A stretch of 64,000 bases of DNA from CBDFHC01 sp965247585 (GTDB lineage Bacteria > Chloroflexota > Dehalococcoidia > Lucifugimonadales > GCA-2712585), in the NCBI GenBank assembly GCA_965247585.1, contig CBDFHC010000004.1:992001-1056000 (forward strand), given 5' to 3'. Position 1 is the stretch's first letter. Each line of letters starts with the position of its first letter. The notes under the pieces are model-generated. The model saw only the letters and a list, made by a program, of their open reading frames with translations, had not been told where the DNA came from and ran no database searches. This document shows, one piece after another, positions 52,891 to 62,443 of the stretch. A program made the position numbers and the translations under genes.

Positions 52891-53522
52891 TGGATCTCGC
52901 TCTTACGTATCCACCACGCACCCAGGGCCACCACGACCAGCATCAATCCCGCCGACACCAACATAACCTCGTCGCTGTCCATGAGGTAGTTGGGGATGTA
53001 GAACGCCGCTGCGAATCCTACGCCTACCACCGCCAACACGGGGCGGTGCATGATGCCGAACAGGATGTATCCCAGGGACACTATGCCCAGGACGACGCCC
53101 GGTATATTGTCCCCGTTTTCGGCATTCCACATTCCCGCTGCCGCCGGAATGAGGAATATCGCTACAACCACCGCGAGCCAGTAGAGGAACACCCGAATGC
53201 CAGCGCTGCGAGCGGCACCCCCTGGCGCGATCCTCCTGCCAGCCCGGCTTCCTATGATCCCGCTTCCCACCATCCCCGGCACCATCAGGACGCCCCACAG
53301 CACCCCGAAGATCCACGGGCTGCGCTCCGCGAATTCAGAAGCCAGCGTCAGGATGGCGTACTGAGAGCTGACTCCCAGAGAGGCTATCGCGGCCCAGAGG
53401 AGCAGTATCGTCGATGTTCCGGCGACGTACATGGAGCTCTGCGCCCTGTACATCGTCTCGTGGATGTCGCGCCAACTCTCTTCGGGCGTGCCCGCCCCCA
53501 TCTCGCCTTCTGATACGCCCAT
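52887..53522 (-). CDS. Membrane protein, first gene of the ABC operon
   Basis: 211 residues with a strong GGAGGTGA before ATG. Six hydrophobic helices in pairs (STILLLWAAIASLG, WIFGVLWGVLMVPGMVGSG, VFLYWLAVVVAIFLIP, GVVLGIVSLGYILFGI, and two more) and a soluble N-terminus EESWRDIHETMYRAQSSMYV. Such proteins commonly accompany this regulator/ABC pair. Function unknown. Confidence 0.75.
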   Translation of the reverse strand: MGVSEGEMGAGTPEESWRDIHETMYRAQSSMYVAGTSTILLLWAAIASLGVSSQYAILTLASEFAERSPWIFGVLWGVLMVPGMVGSGIIGSRAGRRIAPGGAARSAGIRVFLYWLAVVVAIFLIPAAAGMWNAENGDNIPGVVLGIVSLGYILFGIMHRPVLAVVGVGFAAAFYIPNYLMDSDEVMLVSAGLMLVVVALGAWWIRKSEIH

Positions 53523-53629
53523 CGGTCACCTCCCTGCTGTCGCGTAGGTCGGGGCGTGAGCATAGGTATGGAAACCACGCACTTGATTCTGCCCGCGTTT
53601 ACTAGCCATAACCATACCACAAATTAGTT

Positions 53630-53911
53630 TTGAACGCAAACAAGAGGGAGGCATGGAACAGCCTCGCCAACCTGATGGGGCTGAATCTCTTCAGCAGCCA
53701 GTTGAGCGGGGAGATACCTCCGGAGTTGGACAACTTCACCAGTCTGACAAGCCTGTTGGTCAACAACAACCAATTGAGCTTCCTCCCGGGGGGCGGGTTG
53801 CAGTTCTGCCCGTGGGGCCCCGGTGGGCCCGGACCTCAACCGGGCGGAAACGAGCCGCGGAGTGCCCCGGGCCTTCCAATGATCGCCCTGACTGTAGGCC
53901 GTCAGCGGTAG
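53630..53911 (+). pseudogene. LRR gene fragment
   Basis: Encodes one and a half repeats: LANLMGLNLFSSQLSGEIPP, then ELDNFTSLTSLLVNNNQLS. After that it runs into a Gly/Pro-rich out-of-family tail. No signal peptide or cap. A leftover of an LRR gene like the one at 47977. Confidence 0.6.
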
Positions 53912-54222
53912 TGGGATACGATAGGAGGTCGCTCAACGGGGACGGATCAATTTGACTTGTAGCGGCCGACCTTGGACTTGACCAACTCCTCGACCACGAA
54001 CCCTGCCTACTGGTACGCCGACGGCGCAGGTCAAGGAGTTATGAATTCTGTCTCGTTAGGTCGGAAAAAGTGGGCCGGAGTGTACTGTACTGCGAACTCT
54101 CAGGTGGTCTCACTGTAGACCAGAGGAGCCCAACCGGCCCGTAGGCTCGCCCAAGCCGAATCCAAGTCTATCTTATTCCTTTGCCCCGGGAATCGAGTGC
54201 CGTCGCCCCTGACGGCCCGTGC
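53912..54222. repeat. Gene-free stretch with recombinase-tail relic F
   Basis: 54059-54113 reads VGKSGPECTVLRTLRW, matching the end of relic C (KSGGPEFTVLRTFRW). The preceding LDFV core is decayed. Nothing else recognised. Confidence 0.45.
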
Positions 54223-54620
54223 CTACCGTTGCCCATAATGTTCAACGATTTTGGCGTAGAAGGATACCTCAGCCACAACCGACAGCATTTCATTGTTATC
54301 GCTGAGGGTGAAGGCATCGTTTTGGTACAGCGTTCTCCAGAGGAGCTTCTGGTCTTCCGGCGATATGGTGGTTGCCGAGCACTCCGTCCGTGCTTCTTGA
54401 TTGGCGACCGCAAGGAAATTCCCCTTGTAACTCAACAGAGTCGAATCGACAGTGTGGGTTCGGACCGTGCCGAGCATCCCGCACATCGAACGACCAGCAA
54501 GGGATACACGGCACCCACATGGCATATAGGCGAGCGGTGCTGGCGGCAGGGGCTCTGTTCTGCGCAACACCCAATTGGTCGGCCACCACTTGTAGCTGAA
54601 GTTGTCATATGAACTCTGAT
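54223..54620 (-). CDS. Uncertain ORF, possible protein remnant
   Basis: A minus-strand frame of up to 157 codons overlaps the 3' end of the helicase gene at 54621-54696. The part after position ~54480 reads like a real protein (TISPEDQKLLWRTLYQNDAF and following), but no family is recognised and no RBS was found. It may be a decayed gene downstream of the helicase. Confidence 0.22.
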
Positions 54621-57600
54621 TTATGCCGGATTGGCGGCCATCTCCATGAGCCATGCCAGAGCGTTCGCAAGGCGCATCTGGCGCGGGGTGCGGCAACGCA
54701 CTCGGAGTAGCGTCGGACTAGCTACGACCAGCGCGACGCATTGCGCCCTGCTAGTGGCGACGTTCAGGCGGTTCAAGCTGTACAGGAACTCCATCCCACG
54801 TGGCGCCTCCTCCGGGGAGCTGGTCGCCATCGAGTAGATTGATATGGGTGCCTCCTGCCCCTGGAACTTATCGACGGTTCCGATTCGAAATCCGGGGAGC
54901 GCCTCGCCGAGGGCCCTTACCTGGGCGTTGTAGGGCGTAATGAGCAGCACATCCCCCTCCTCCAATAGATGGGTAATGCCTTCTGCGTCCGTGTAAGTGG
55001 GATCCGAACTCAGCAGGCCTCTGACCAACTGGGCCACTTCGCTGGCCTCCTCAGGCGATTCGCTCGTTTGGCCGCTGTGGGGCACCGGGAGAAATCTGAT
55101 ACCCGTTCCGGACAGAGGCGGCACGCCGAGGAGGTAGAGCGACTCCCGTCCGGGGTGCGAATGAAGGCGCCCTTCGTAGAAGACCTCCGACGTGTAGAAA
55201 CTGATGTCCGGGTGAAGCCTCCAGCTGCCGTCGAGAAAGAGGCCGAATTGATCCGGCATCACCCGCTCGCCGCTAATGACATGCGCCAACACAGAGCGCT
55301 CGGCGCCAGGGGGATGGGTACCCTGAAGAGGCTGGTCCAGCTGCTGCGGATCGCCGATCAGCACCAGATTTCTGGTGCACAGCGACGCCGCAACAGCGTC
55401 CGCGAATGACATCTGCCCGGCTTCGTCAATGAACAGGACGTCGACGCTCCCTATCATGTCCTCCCGGGACCAGAGCCAGGTCGTTCCTCCAAGCACGTCG
55501 ACAGCGCCTTCCGCCAGTGAGTCCCGGGCAACGTCGTTGTCCTTCATGTGAGCGGCATCAGTGAAGGTGGGCTCATCATTTGATCGCTGACCTATTCTTA
55601 CCCTGACGCCCCGTTCCTTCGCTGCTTGCGCAACTTTTGCCAACAGCTCCCCAATAACCTTGTGGCTGTTGGCCGTAACGCCGATGCTCCGTCCCTCCTC
55701 TGCTAGATCGACGATCATCTCCGCACCCACTGTGCTTTTCCCCGAGCCCGGCGGTCCCTGGATGGCGAGATAGCTCTGGTCAATTGATGAAAGGAGCCGG
55801 TGCGCCGCTTCTTCAACTCCCTCCAATTTGAGCAGGAGCGGCTGTCCTGATGCTCCACCGAATTGTGGATAGCGTCGCGTCAGCAGGTCGCGGGTAGCCC
55901 GGAACTCTCCAGGGCCGTCGATGCCGTTCTCGAGTACCCAATGTGCAAGGCGTTGCAGGCTCTCTGGCTTTGGGCTGGGTCGTACGAGGTCGAGTGGGAT
56001 GAGAGACTTCGGCGCAGGAGCGGGCCGGGTGTTGCCGCACCTGATGTCGATCACTCCGTTTTCATCATCGAGGAGCACGACCGTCCCGACGGATTTCCCC
56101 GTCTCCGGGTCGTGGGGACTGCTGTCGAGCTTGATGGAGTGCTCCTGCGGCGGGAATCGGAACCGGTAGATGGTTGAGCGGGCGCGCGGCGCCGGGCCCG
56201 GCCACGAGGAGTCAAACGTCAGCATGGCTAGCGCGTCCGGCTCATCAAGTCGATCCTCGTCCGTGAGTTCATTGATGAGGTAGAAGTAGCGCCACCAGAC
56301 GGACTTCGCCTCTCGTCGGTGCCAGTTAAGGAGTTGCGCCAGCAGCCATTGTCCCCGCTCGATATCTCCCATTTGCTCGATTCTCTCGGGCAAGCCGGAG
56401 GTCAGGGAGTCGACCAGTTCGTTCACCGCCTTCTGGGACTCGCTGTCCTCCGTCTCTTCCGGCTCAGGAACTGAGGGCCGGGGGAGGCCACCGCCAAGTT
56501 CGTGCTCCAACTTGGCCCGCTGCTCTTCCAGCCAGATCCGGAGGTGCATGGTGGAGAGGCAATCATCCCGGTTGTATTCCTCGATGCGGGTCAGCAACTC
56601 CTCCCGCTCTTCTCCCTGCCCAAGCTCAAGCCACGTTTCGAACTCGACAATGCTGGTTCCCGCGTCTCGCAGGTCGACCTCCCGGACGAAGCCGTAGAGC
56701 GGTTCGAGCCGCTTGATCGAGTAGCTCTCGACCGAAGCTCGAATGCCCTGGCGTATGGCGCGGTATAGGTCCACGAAGACCCCTCCCCTAAGGAGGCGGT
56801 CCATCTCCTCTTCGCGAGTGCCGTACCGGCCGGCTAGGCGCTTTAGGGCGGTGGGTTCGTACGGCGCGAAGTGGTAAATGTGGAGATTGGGGTCCACTGC
56901 CAGTCTATCTACGACAAGGTCCATGAACTCTTCGAAAGCCCGCTTTTCCCCTGTGTTCGTAACGGTACCGTCCTCGATGGACCAGAACCTGTGGAACGCA
57001 GGCTCGCCTGATGCGCTCTCGCGGTCAGGTTCGATGACGCCGAACAGGTACTCGATGCCGTCGACTTCGTCCGAGCTGAAGAACGGGTCACCCTCCATGT
57101 CGAAGAACAGGTCACCTGGCGAGGGTTTCGGAAGCATCAGCAACCCCTGGTTCGGAACGAGGTTCCCCTCGCGGTCGCGAAGGGGTGCGACTCGCTCCGA
57201 GATAACCTCTCCGGCCTGTTCACCCCTCACCTGAATGCTGGCTTGGGCATGAATCCTCTGCAACGCGTCTCGACCAATGCCGTCCAGTCGTTGGGGCAGT
57301 GGCTCTGCGGGCTCGGCGAGCCCCGTGCGCGTCGTCATGTCTATGCTGTGCAACGCGCGTCGCTGACGCGACGACAAGCCCGCGACGAGGGAGAGGTCGT
57401 CCTGCGCGCGCCACTGGGCCCGGCACTCCAAGTTCCATCGGCACACATCGCAGTGCTCTACGGGCTCCGGCGTCGTCGCCGGCGGGAAGGCCGCGCCCCG
57501 GCCTAGCATCGCCTCGAATTCGCGGGCCACGAGGCGGTAGTAGGCCGCATAGTCGGCAACGCGGAAGGAGACCCGCTCACCCTGCACCCCGCCGAGCGCG

Positions 57601-58121
57601 AGGTGCATCTCCACAGGCGGGCGGTCCTGGAGTGCACTCAGCATGTCCGAATACATGCAAAGCTGCAGCACAGCCGACGCCTTGGCGTGCCGGGCGAGCT
57701 TGGTGTCCCAGACCTCGTAGCTCCACGGACCAAGGGCGCTGGGCGTCTCGACGCGACGGAGGAAGTCGGCGTAGCCCAGGCGACGGCCGTCGAAGAGGAC
57801 CGCCTGGTAGATGGCGCTGGCACCTTCACGCATAGCCGCGATGGTGGCGTCCCGTCCTTGGGCTATGGGCTGGCCTAGGAGCAACGCTTGGTCTGAGGCG
57901 ACCTCCACAACCGCGACGCCTTCGGCCCGTAGCGAGTCGAGGAAGAGCGCCTCATGCTGCCGGCCGCGCTGTGCGATTCGGTCCAGCACCGGATCGGCGC
58001 GCGCGGGCCTTTGGATGTGGCCCGTTGAGGCCGCCCGCTCAAGGCTTGCCAAATGCTCGCATTCGAGGTACCCCACGAGATCCGTCGCGGAGTAGACTAG
58101 GCACCCATCAACGCTTTGCAT
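54621..58121 (-). CDS. RecB/Cas4-like nuclease, RNase H-like domain and Dna2-type SF1 helicase
   Basis: 1166 residues, TM0106-type architecture. Nuclease domain: Glu57, Asp119 and Asp139-x-Lys141 (EVWDTKLAR) form a PD-(D/E)XK site. Cys21, Cys224, Cys227 and Cys233 (CDVCRWNLEC) are placed like the Fe-S cysteines of Cas4/AddB. RNase H-like (YprB-type) domain ~336-535: Asp341, Glu343 (FFDMEGDPF) and YNRDDC at 516-521. Helicase: Walker A GPPGSGKST (789-797), DEAGQ (899-903), GDPQQLDQP, VDKFQGQE, LNRLNVATSRA. Predicted to unwind and cut DNA ends. No RBS is evident. It ends the minus-strand island that begins beyond 64000. Confidence 0.9.
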   Translation of the reverse strand: MQSVDGCLVYSATDLVGYLECEHLASLERAASTGHIQRPARADPVLDRIAQRGRQHEALFLDSLRAEGVAVVEVASDQALLLGQPIAQGRDATIAAMREGASAIYQAVLFDGRRLGYADFLRRVETPSALGPWSYEVWDTKLARHAKASAVLQLCMYSDMLSALQDRPPVEMHLALGGVQGERVSFRVADYAAYYRLVAREFEAMLGRGAAFPPATTPEPVEHCDVCRWNLECRAQWRAQDDLSLVAGLSSRQRRALHSIDMTTRTGLAEPAEPLPQRLDGIGRDALQRIHAQASIQVRGEQAGEVISERVAPLRDREGNLVPNQGLLMLPKPSPGDLFFDMEGDPFFSSDEVDGIEYLFGVIEPDRESASGEPAFHRFWSIEDGTVTNTGEKRAFEEFMDLVVDRLAVDPNLHIYHFAPYEPTALKRLAGRYGTREEEMDRLLRGGVFVDLYRAIRQGIRASVESYSIKRLEPLYGFVREVDLRDAGTSIVEFETWLELGQGEEREELLTRIEEYNRDDCLSTMHLRIWLEEQRAKLEHELGGGLPRPSVPEPEETEDSESQKAVNELVDSLTSGLPERIEQMGDIERGQWLLAQLLNWHRREAKSVWWRYFYLINELTDEDRLDEPDALAMLTFDSSWPGPAPRARSTIYRFRFPPQEHSIKLDSSPHDPETGKSVGTVVLLDDENGVIDIRCGNTRPAPAPKSLIPLDLVRPSPKPESLQRLAHWVLENGIDGPGEFRATRDLLTRRYPQFGGASGQPLLLKLEGVEEAAHRLLSSIDQSYLAIQGPPGSGKSTVGAEMIVDLAEEGRSIGVTANSHKVIGELLAKVAQAAKERGVRVRIGQRSNDEPTFTDAAHMKDNDVARDSLAEGAVDVLGGTTWLWSREDMIGSVDVLFIDEAGQMSFADAVAASLCTRNLVLIGDPQQLDQPLQGTHPPGAERSVLAHVISGERVMPDQFGLFLDGSWRLHPDISFYTSEVFYEGRLHSHPGRESLYLLGVPPLSGTGIRFLPVPHSGQTSESPEEASEVAQLVRGLLSSDPTYTDAEGITHLLEEGDVLLITPYNAQVRALGEALPGFRIGTVDKFQGQEAPISIYSMATSSPEEAPRGMEFLYSLNRLNVATSRAQCVALVVASPTLLRVRCRTPRQMRLANALAWLMEMAANPA

Positions 58122-58290
58122 CGACTTATGCTATCGCGTTTGAAATCCTTTGGGAAGCAAAGTGCTTCCTGCAAATCTTGCTCAACCCTCTTTGCATGTC
58201 GCGCCGCCTAAATCGACGGAATTGGGCACGGCAAAGGCTTTGGTGAAGGAGTTTAAAACACGACTGCGACGCAACGGACGGCCTGGCATC

Positions 58291-58398
58291 TACACCGCCA
58301 GCCTTAAGCTCAAGCTGAAAGTTCTTGATTTTGTCCAGTTTGGTGGGCCTGAGGGGACTGTACGCAGTACCAATTGCGAGCTTGCGATTTCGTTGTAG
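58291..58398 (+). repeat. Serine-recombinase 3'-tail relic B
   Basis: Reads YTASLKLKLKVLDFVQFGGP, then EGTVRSTNCELAISL and a stop. The frame is open from 58150 without recognisable recombinase domains. Core CTTGA-TTTTG-TCCAG at 58324-58338. It lies on the opposite strand in the 495-base gap between the helicase and NucS-like genes. The rest of that gap shows no gene. Confidence 0.6.
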
Positions 58399-58616
58399 GC
58401 ACCAAAGATACTCTCAGACTCTCCTCAATTAAGCATACTACCGCGGTGGTGACGCCTGCCCCAAGTCATGCCACCCTCAACAGACGGGGGAGCCATGATT
58501 CCGGAGGGCGCAGGGTATGTGGTGGTGCTGCTGATGGAGATGAGGCGCTCCCCCTCCGCCGGCAATTTGAGGCTTGACCACGCCATGACCGTACATGGAA
58601 ACCGTAGGGTGCTGGC

Positions 58617-59765
58617 TCACAGTGCATGCAACTCCACGAGAACGTTGGAGAGGCGGTCCGCTAGTAAGTCTGCGTGCCGCACCGCCGCATTATAGTCAAC
58701 CGACCACGCGGCAACTCCTTTGCTCGAAGCATCTGTCGTGAAAGAATCGTCGCGGAAGCTGTCCACCCACCGTTGAAGGACGGCGTGCAGTTCTTCCTCT
58801 GGTCCAGGTTCGTAGTCCAGGATGCCTACACCAAAGGTGAAGTCCCTGGTTCGCATCCAGCCTTTCCCAGCATTAGACGGCGAATAGAGCCAGGCAACGG
58901 TAATTGGTTGCTTCCAGAGTGAGCTGCGCCCGCGGATACTGACTCCCCTCGGCCACCAATCGAAGGTACATCCAGATTCCAGGGCCACGTCTAGGAGCCG
59001 CTCCGCGGCATGTCGCGCTTCGTCGCTAGTAAACTCCTCCAAGAACGACTCTCGTGTAAGTTTCTGGCCGCGACTGCCCTGTCTGTGAGCGGGTGCATTG
59101 GCAGTCCTCCCGAGGACGCGCGGAACGAGCGTCTGTGTCGACTTACCGCGGAATTGCTTGATTTCCACTGCGAGCACTTCAATGCCAGGCATCTGCGCGT
59201 TCAAGAACTCTACAACCCGCACAAGTGGGTCTGGTATCTCGTCCGCGATAAACAGCAGGCGTAAGCGTCTCGCAGCGAGGTTTGTGGCGACATTCTCCCA
59301 GAAGCCGTCAACATCTGGTTCTTCGTCTGCCTGTAGCAGTCTTCCAAGCACCTCAACGGGGCTCAGACCCTTGGCTGTGGTTGACCCCTCGAAAGTCCGG
59401 CGAAGCTCGTCTGCCGTCCAGGTCTGTGCCGCGTGGGCCGCATACTCCAGCAGCTGTCCAACAATGGTGCGCCGGATCTCCGGATTCGAGCCCCGTTTCA
59501 CCTCTGCTAGTGTAGGCACCGCATCTTGGTCAACTATCAGGTGGTCGATCGACCATCTGGCACCTGATTCGGAGGTTTCGGCAATGCCCTTCTCCCGGGT
59601 GATGAGAATCCAACGCCGCGGGTCGCCCGGGCGCATCTGCTGTCCGTCGAGCAGCTCTGGATGCTCGGCAATCAGCGCCTGCAACTCGTCCTCAGTCGCA
59701 AAAGGTTCCTCCTCAAGAGACTCAAGTCCCCCATCGTCACCTCTGGTATATATACGCTCCGCCAT
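58617..59765 (-). CDS. NucS/DUF91-like PD-(D/E)XK nuclease
   Basis: 382 residues with GGAG eight bases before ATG. N-terminal endonuclease module: a helix TEDELQALIAEHPELLDG, then WSIDHLIVDQDAVPTLAEVK with Asp74, Glu88 and Lys90, followed by Gln103-LLEY, the QxxxY motif of RecB-type nucleases. The rest (150-380) has no recognised domain but is well ordered (Trp-rich LYSPSNAGKGWMRTRDFTFG). Proteins of this type occur as hypothetical PDDEXK nucleases in defence islands. It follows the RNase H/nuclease gene by 65 bases. Confidence 0.75.
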   Translation of the reverse strand: MAERIYTRGDDGGLESLEEEPFATEDELQALIAEHPELLDGQQMRPGDPRRWILITREKGIAETSESGARWSIDHLIVDQDAVPTLAEVKRGSNPEIRRTIVGQLLEYAAHAAQTWTADELRRTFEGSTTAKGLSPVEVLGRLLQADEEPDVDGFWENVATNLAARRLRLLFIADEIPDPLVRVVEFLNAQMPGIEVLAVEIKQFRGKSTQTLVPRVLGRTANAPAHRQGSRGQKLTRESFLEEFTSDEARHAAERLLDVALESGCTFDWWPRGVSIRGRSSLWKQPITVAWLYSPSNAGKGWMRTRDFTFGVGILDYEPGPEEELHAVLQRWVDSFRDDSFTTDASSKGVAAWSVDYNAAVRHADLLADRLSNVLVELHAL

Positions 59766-59830
59766 GTTGCAACTCCAATTTGGACATATCGCGGTCCAGA
59801 ACCCCTATGCCACTCGGGCGCAAACAGCAG

Positions 59831-61672
59831 CTAGTGATGCTTCCGCAGGTGCCGGAGGATCTCCATCATGACCCTGCAGTCGACGTGGTTATAACGAGCA
59901 ATCTCTTGCATGAGGTCGGTCTCGCCCATGGTGCCGCTCAGGTTGGCGGCTTCCTTCGCGCATGACCATGCACCCACCATCGCGCCCAGACCGTCCGCCG
60001 GACCAGCCTCCCAGTTCGTTTCGATCAACCCGTGGCCGTATAGCGCCTTCGCCACCGCCTTCAGGCCGAAGCCTAGAGCGCCGCGCACGACTAGGGGCTC
60101 ATTCTTCACCACTCGACTCAGCAGGTCGTACCATCGCGGACTCGTCCAGTTCTTGTCTGGATGGCGCTGTTTCGCTGAGGTAAACGCCGTTTCCAGAGTG
60201 GAGGCCTCTGCGTGGGACCAGTGAAACACGTTGGGTGGTTTTCCTAGCGGGTCGAGCCGCTGGCGTACCTCGTCCATGTGTGCGTACCAGGTGTCTATGA
60301 TGTGGGCCTCGTCCCGCTCCGTCATGGCATTGGCAGTGAAGCAGGACCAGCGCCACTCGCCGTTTTCGAGGTGCCCACAACCGATCATAAAGATAAGCGG
60401 CTGGCCCCCCTTCTCTGGCAAGCTCGCGAAGTCGTCATCCAGGTCACTCACCGTCTCGAAGTCAACGTAGAACTCCAGCGGCGGTTCGCCTCGCCACTCC
60501 GCCTCGCCTGAACTAACCTTGGACGGCCACACCGTAGGTCCATCGATTGAGCGATTGATGTCAAGAATGGCGTCTAGCTTCGGGGCGTTCGTACCCCCAG
60601 TGACGCCAGCGACCGCTGCCGTAAACGCAGGGTCTGACCAACGGTCCACTCCGGCTTCCATTGCGAACTCACGTCCGCTGACGCCTACCTGCCACAGCAT
60701 TGTCGGCTCCGCGAGCTCTGCGGCAATTCGGGTCTTGGCCCCGTGCCAGGGGTAGTCGTAACCGTTTCCCATATGGGGCCGCAACTCCGACACGGTCGGC
60801 TTAGGTAACACCACCCAGCTCCCACCTTCGGTTCGGACACGACGCACCCACGCGCATGCAGCGTTCACTGCCTGCGCTACAGAGCCCTTGGACTTCGAAA
60901 CATAATCCTGGGGAACAGCAGCTAACATATTCATGCAACTCGTACTGCGAAACGTCTCGCCCTTTGACTTGCGCTCCCAGCCCCGCCCAAGCAGGTAGCC
61001 CTCTGGTGGGAGATAGCCCTGCAGTCGTCCCAGCGCCCGGTTATAGACATGGACCTGCAGCTTGTAGCCCCAGGCCGAGCCGCTGTCTCCCAGCGCCCCA
61101 TCCGCAAGGAGACTCAGCGTCGTGAACTTGATGTCGACGACACGGTAGTGCCAGGGTTGAATACCGAGTCCCGGCGCCGGGACGCCCGACTCTTCCTCGG
61201 AGATCGCCGAGGGGAACAGGTCTTGCAGGACATCGCTGCGGACCAGCAGGTCTGCCGTCCCATAGGTGCTGGTCTCGGCGTCTCGCAGGACGGCCTGGTA
61301 GACAAGCTCCTCACCTCGAGCCATTGCCGCGAAGGTGTGCTCGGCCGAGCCGAGATCGCGGCTGTCTCCCCGCTCATCCGCTACGACGTGCACGGGAACG
61401 ACCGTTGCCAGATACTTGAGCACGGCTGCCTCAAACTCGTTGCCTTTGCTCATGATGAAGCGGGGAAAGTCGGTGGGCGGGTCGTAGCCTGGGGACTGAT
61501 CATCGCGCTGAAAGCCGAAGTCGCTTCCGTACAGGTCAAGCCAGTCCAGCAACGGGTCGCGGAGAACGTAGTGCCGTGTTCCAGTCGCGCTGACCCATTC
61601 ACCCCAGTCCTCATTAGACTTGGGCAAGGCAATCGCCCCGTCGTCCCTATATGTTAGAGCCTCTATGCCCAT
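59831..61672 (-). CDS. RecB-like nuclease fused to RNase H-like domain
   Basis: 613 residues with AAGGA seven bases before ATG. Nuclease half: Glu79, GTADLL (Asp141), VVDIKF (Asp180, Lys182) and YKLQVHVYNRAL, a Cas4/RecB-like pattern. C-terminal half: FYVDFETVSD (Asp404, Glu406) and a final NHVDCRVMMEIL, the RNase H/exonuclease motifs of YprB-type proteins. It is the same domain pair as the helicase fusion at 54621 but without the helicase and without the clear Cys cluster. Likely cooperates with the neighbouring nuclease. Confidence 0.78.
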   Translation of the reverse strand: MGIEALTYRDDGAIALPKSNEDWGEWVSATGTRHYVLRDPLLDWLDLYGSDFGFQRDDQSPGYDPPTDFPRFIMSKGNEFEAAVLKYLATVVPVHVVADERGDSRDLGSAEHTFAAMARGEELVYQAVLRDAETSTYGTADLLVRSDVLQDLFPSAISEEESGVPAPGLGIQPWHYRVVDIKFTTLSLLADGALGDSGSAWGYKLQVHVYNRALGRLQGYLPPEGYLLGRGWERKSKGETFRSTSCMNMLAAVPQDYVSKSKGSVAQAVNAACAWVRRVRTEGGSWVVLPKPTVSELRPHMGNGYDYPWHGAKTRIAAELAEPTMLWQVGVSGREFAMEAGVDRWSDPAFTAAVAGVTGGTNAPKLDAILDINRSIDGPTVWPSKVSSGEAEWRGEPPLEFYVDFETVSDLDDDFASLPEKGGQPLIFMIGCGHLENGEWRWSCFTANAMTERDEAHIIDTWYAHMDEVRQRLDPLGKPPNVFHWSHAEASTLETAFTSAKQRHPDKNWTSPRWYDLLSRVVKNEPLVVRGALGFGLKAVAKALYGHGLIETNWEAGPADGLGAMVGAWSCAKEAANLSGTMGETDLMQEIARYNHVDCRVMMEILRHLRKHH

Positions 61673-61988
61673 CTGACCGTCCTTGTCGATTTGTCATTGG
61701 CCCGCCCTGCTTATCAGCATCAACCCCATCTGGGCGATTTCGCCAGGCAGCTTCAACGACATAAATCGCATTACCGCGTCCGAACACTATGCTCGTTCCT
61801 CCGTCTGCCTAACCGGGTATCTCATGTGCGTGGACGAACTCCAACTCTTCATTTAGTTCCCGACCTATCTCTTCTGAACGAGAGCAATCCGATTTCGCTC
61901 CCAATAAAGACCAGCCCCAACATTGCGGACGCTGCAATCCTCACTAACATGGCTTGGCTACCCTCAGTATCAGTAGAAAGCTCCCGAC
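61673..61988. other. Short gap in the minus-strand island
   Basis: No gene is supported. A 33-codon minus-strand frame from 61950 (MLVRIAASAMLGLVFIGSEI) would make a tiny membrane peptide, but the RBS spacing is poor. The region may hold the promoter of the nuclease pair. Confidence 0.35.
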
Positions 61989-62306
61989 CTAGGACTCAGG
62001 TCGGAAACCTATATGTCGCTGTTTTCGATTGGGATCTTGATCCTCCCATAGCTCGCTGATTAAATCGATTGCAGGTCTTAGTACCAGCCATTTGTGAATC
62101 ACTTCAGCAGCTTTTTCGGTCACTTCACCATTAAAGGCCAATCCGCTGGCTTTACAACGGCTGAATAGACCTGGAAGAGACGTGGAAACCTCAGATGGCA
62201 TCCATGTGCCTCGATCCGTTTCCATAAAAGCTTTGAATAGCCCTGAGTCTGGGTCGTATCCAACGTAGAATTCTGTGATTGACTCGCCCGGACTAACTGA
62301 TTCCAT
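61989..62306 (-). CDS. Small protein of unknown function in the DUF499 island
   Basis: 105 residues from ATG 62306 with AAGGAG six bases upstream. It opens ITEFYVGYDPDSGLFKAFME, then helices SLPGLFSRCKASGLAFNG and AAEVIHKWLVLRPAIDLISE. No signal peptide or known motif. It is encoded on the same strand between the DUF499 gene and the nuclease genes. It could be an accessory or immunity component. Confidence 0.6.
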   Translation of the reverse strand: MESVSPGESITEFYVGYDPDSGLFKAFMETDRGTWMPSEVSTSLPGLFSRCKASGLAFNGEVTEKAAEVIHKWLVLRPAIDLISELWEDQDPNRKQRHIGFRPES

Positions 62307-62443
62307 CTTCAACTCCTTAAGGCTAGTCCCTAGCTTCGGAACCTAGCGTGCCTTCCTTCGAGATTATCAATGTTAGTTCTTGTCAGCATCACCTAAAATC
62401 CGTTCCAGTGGCTTGCGTGCCACGTGCTTGGTGATGTCCCGCT

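Noticed and set aside
61858..61950. 33-codon hydrophobic peptide (MLVRIAASAMLGLVFIG)
   Set aside because: Could be a small membrane peptide, but RBS spacing is poor and there is no second line of evidence.
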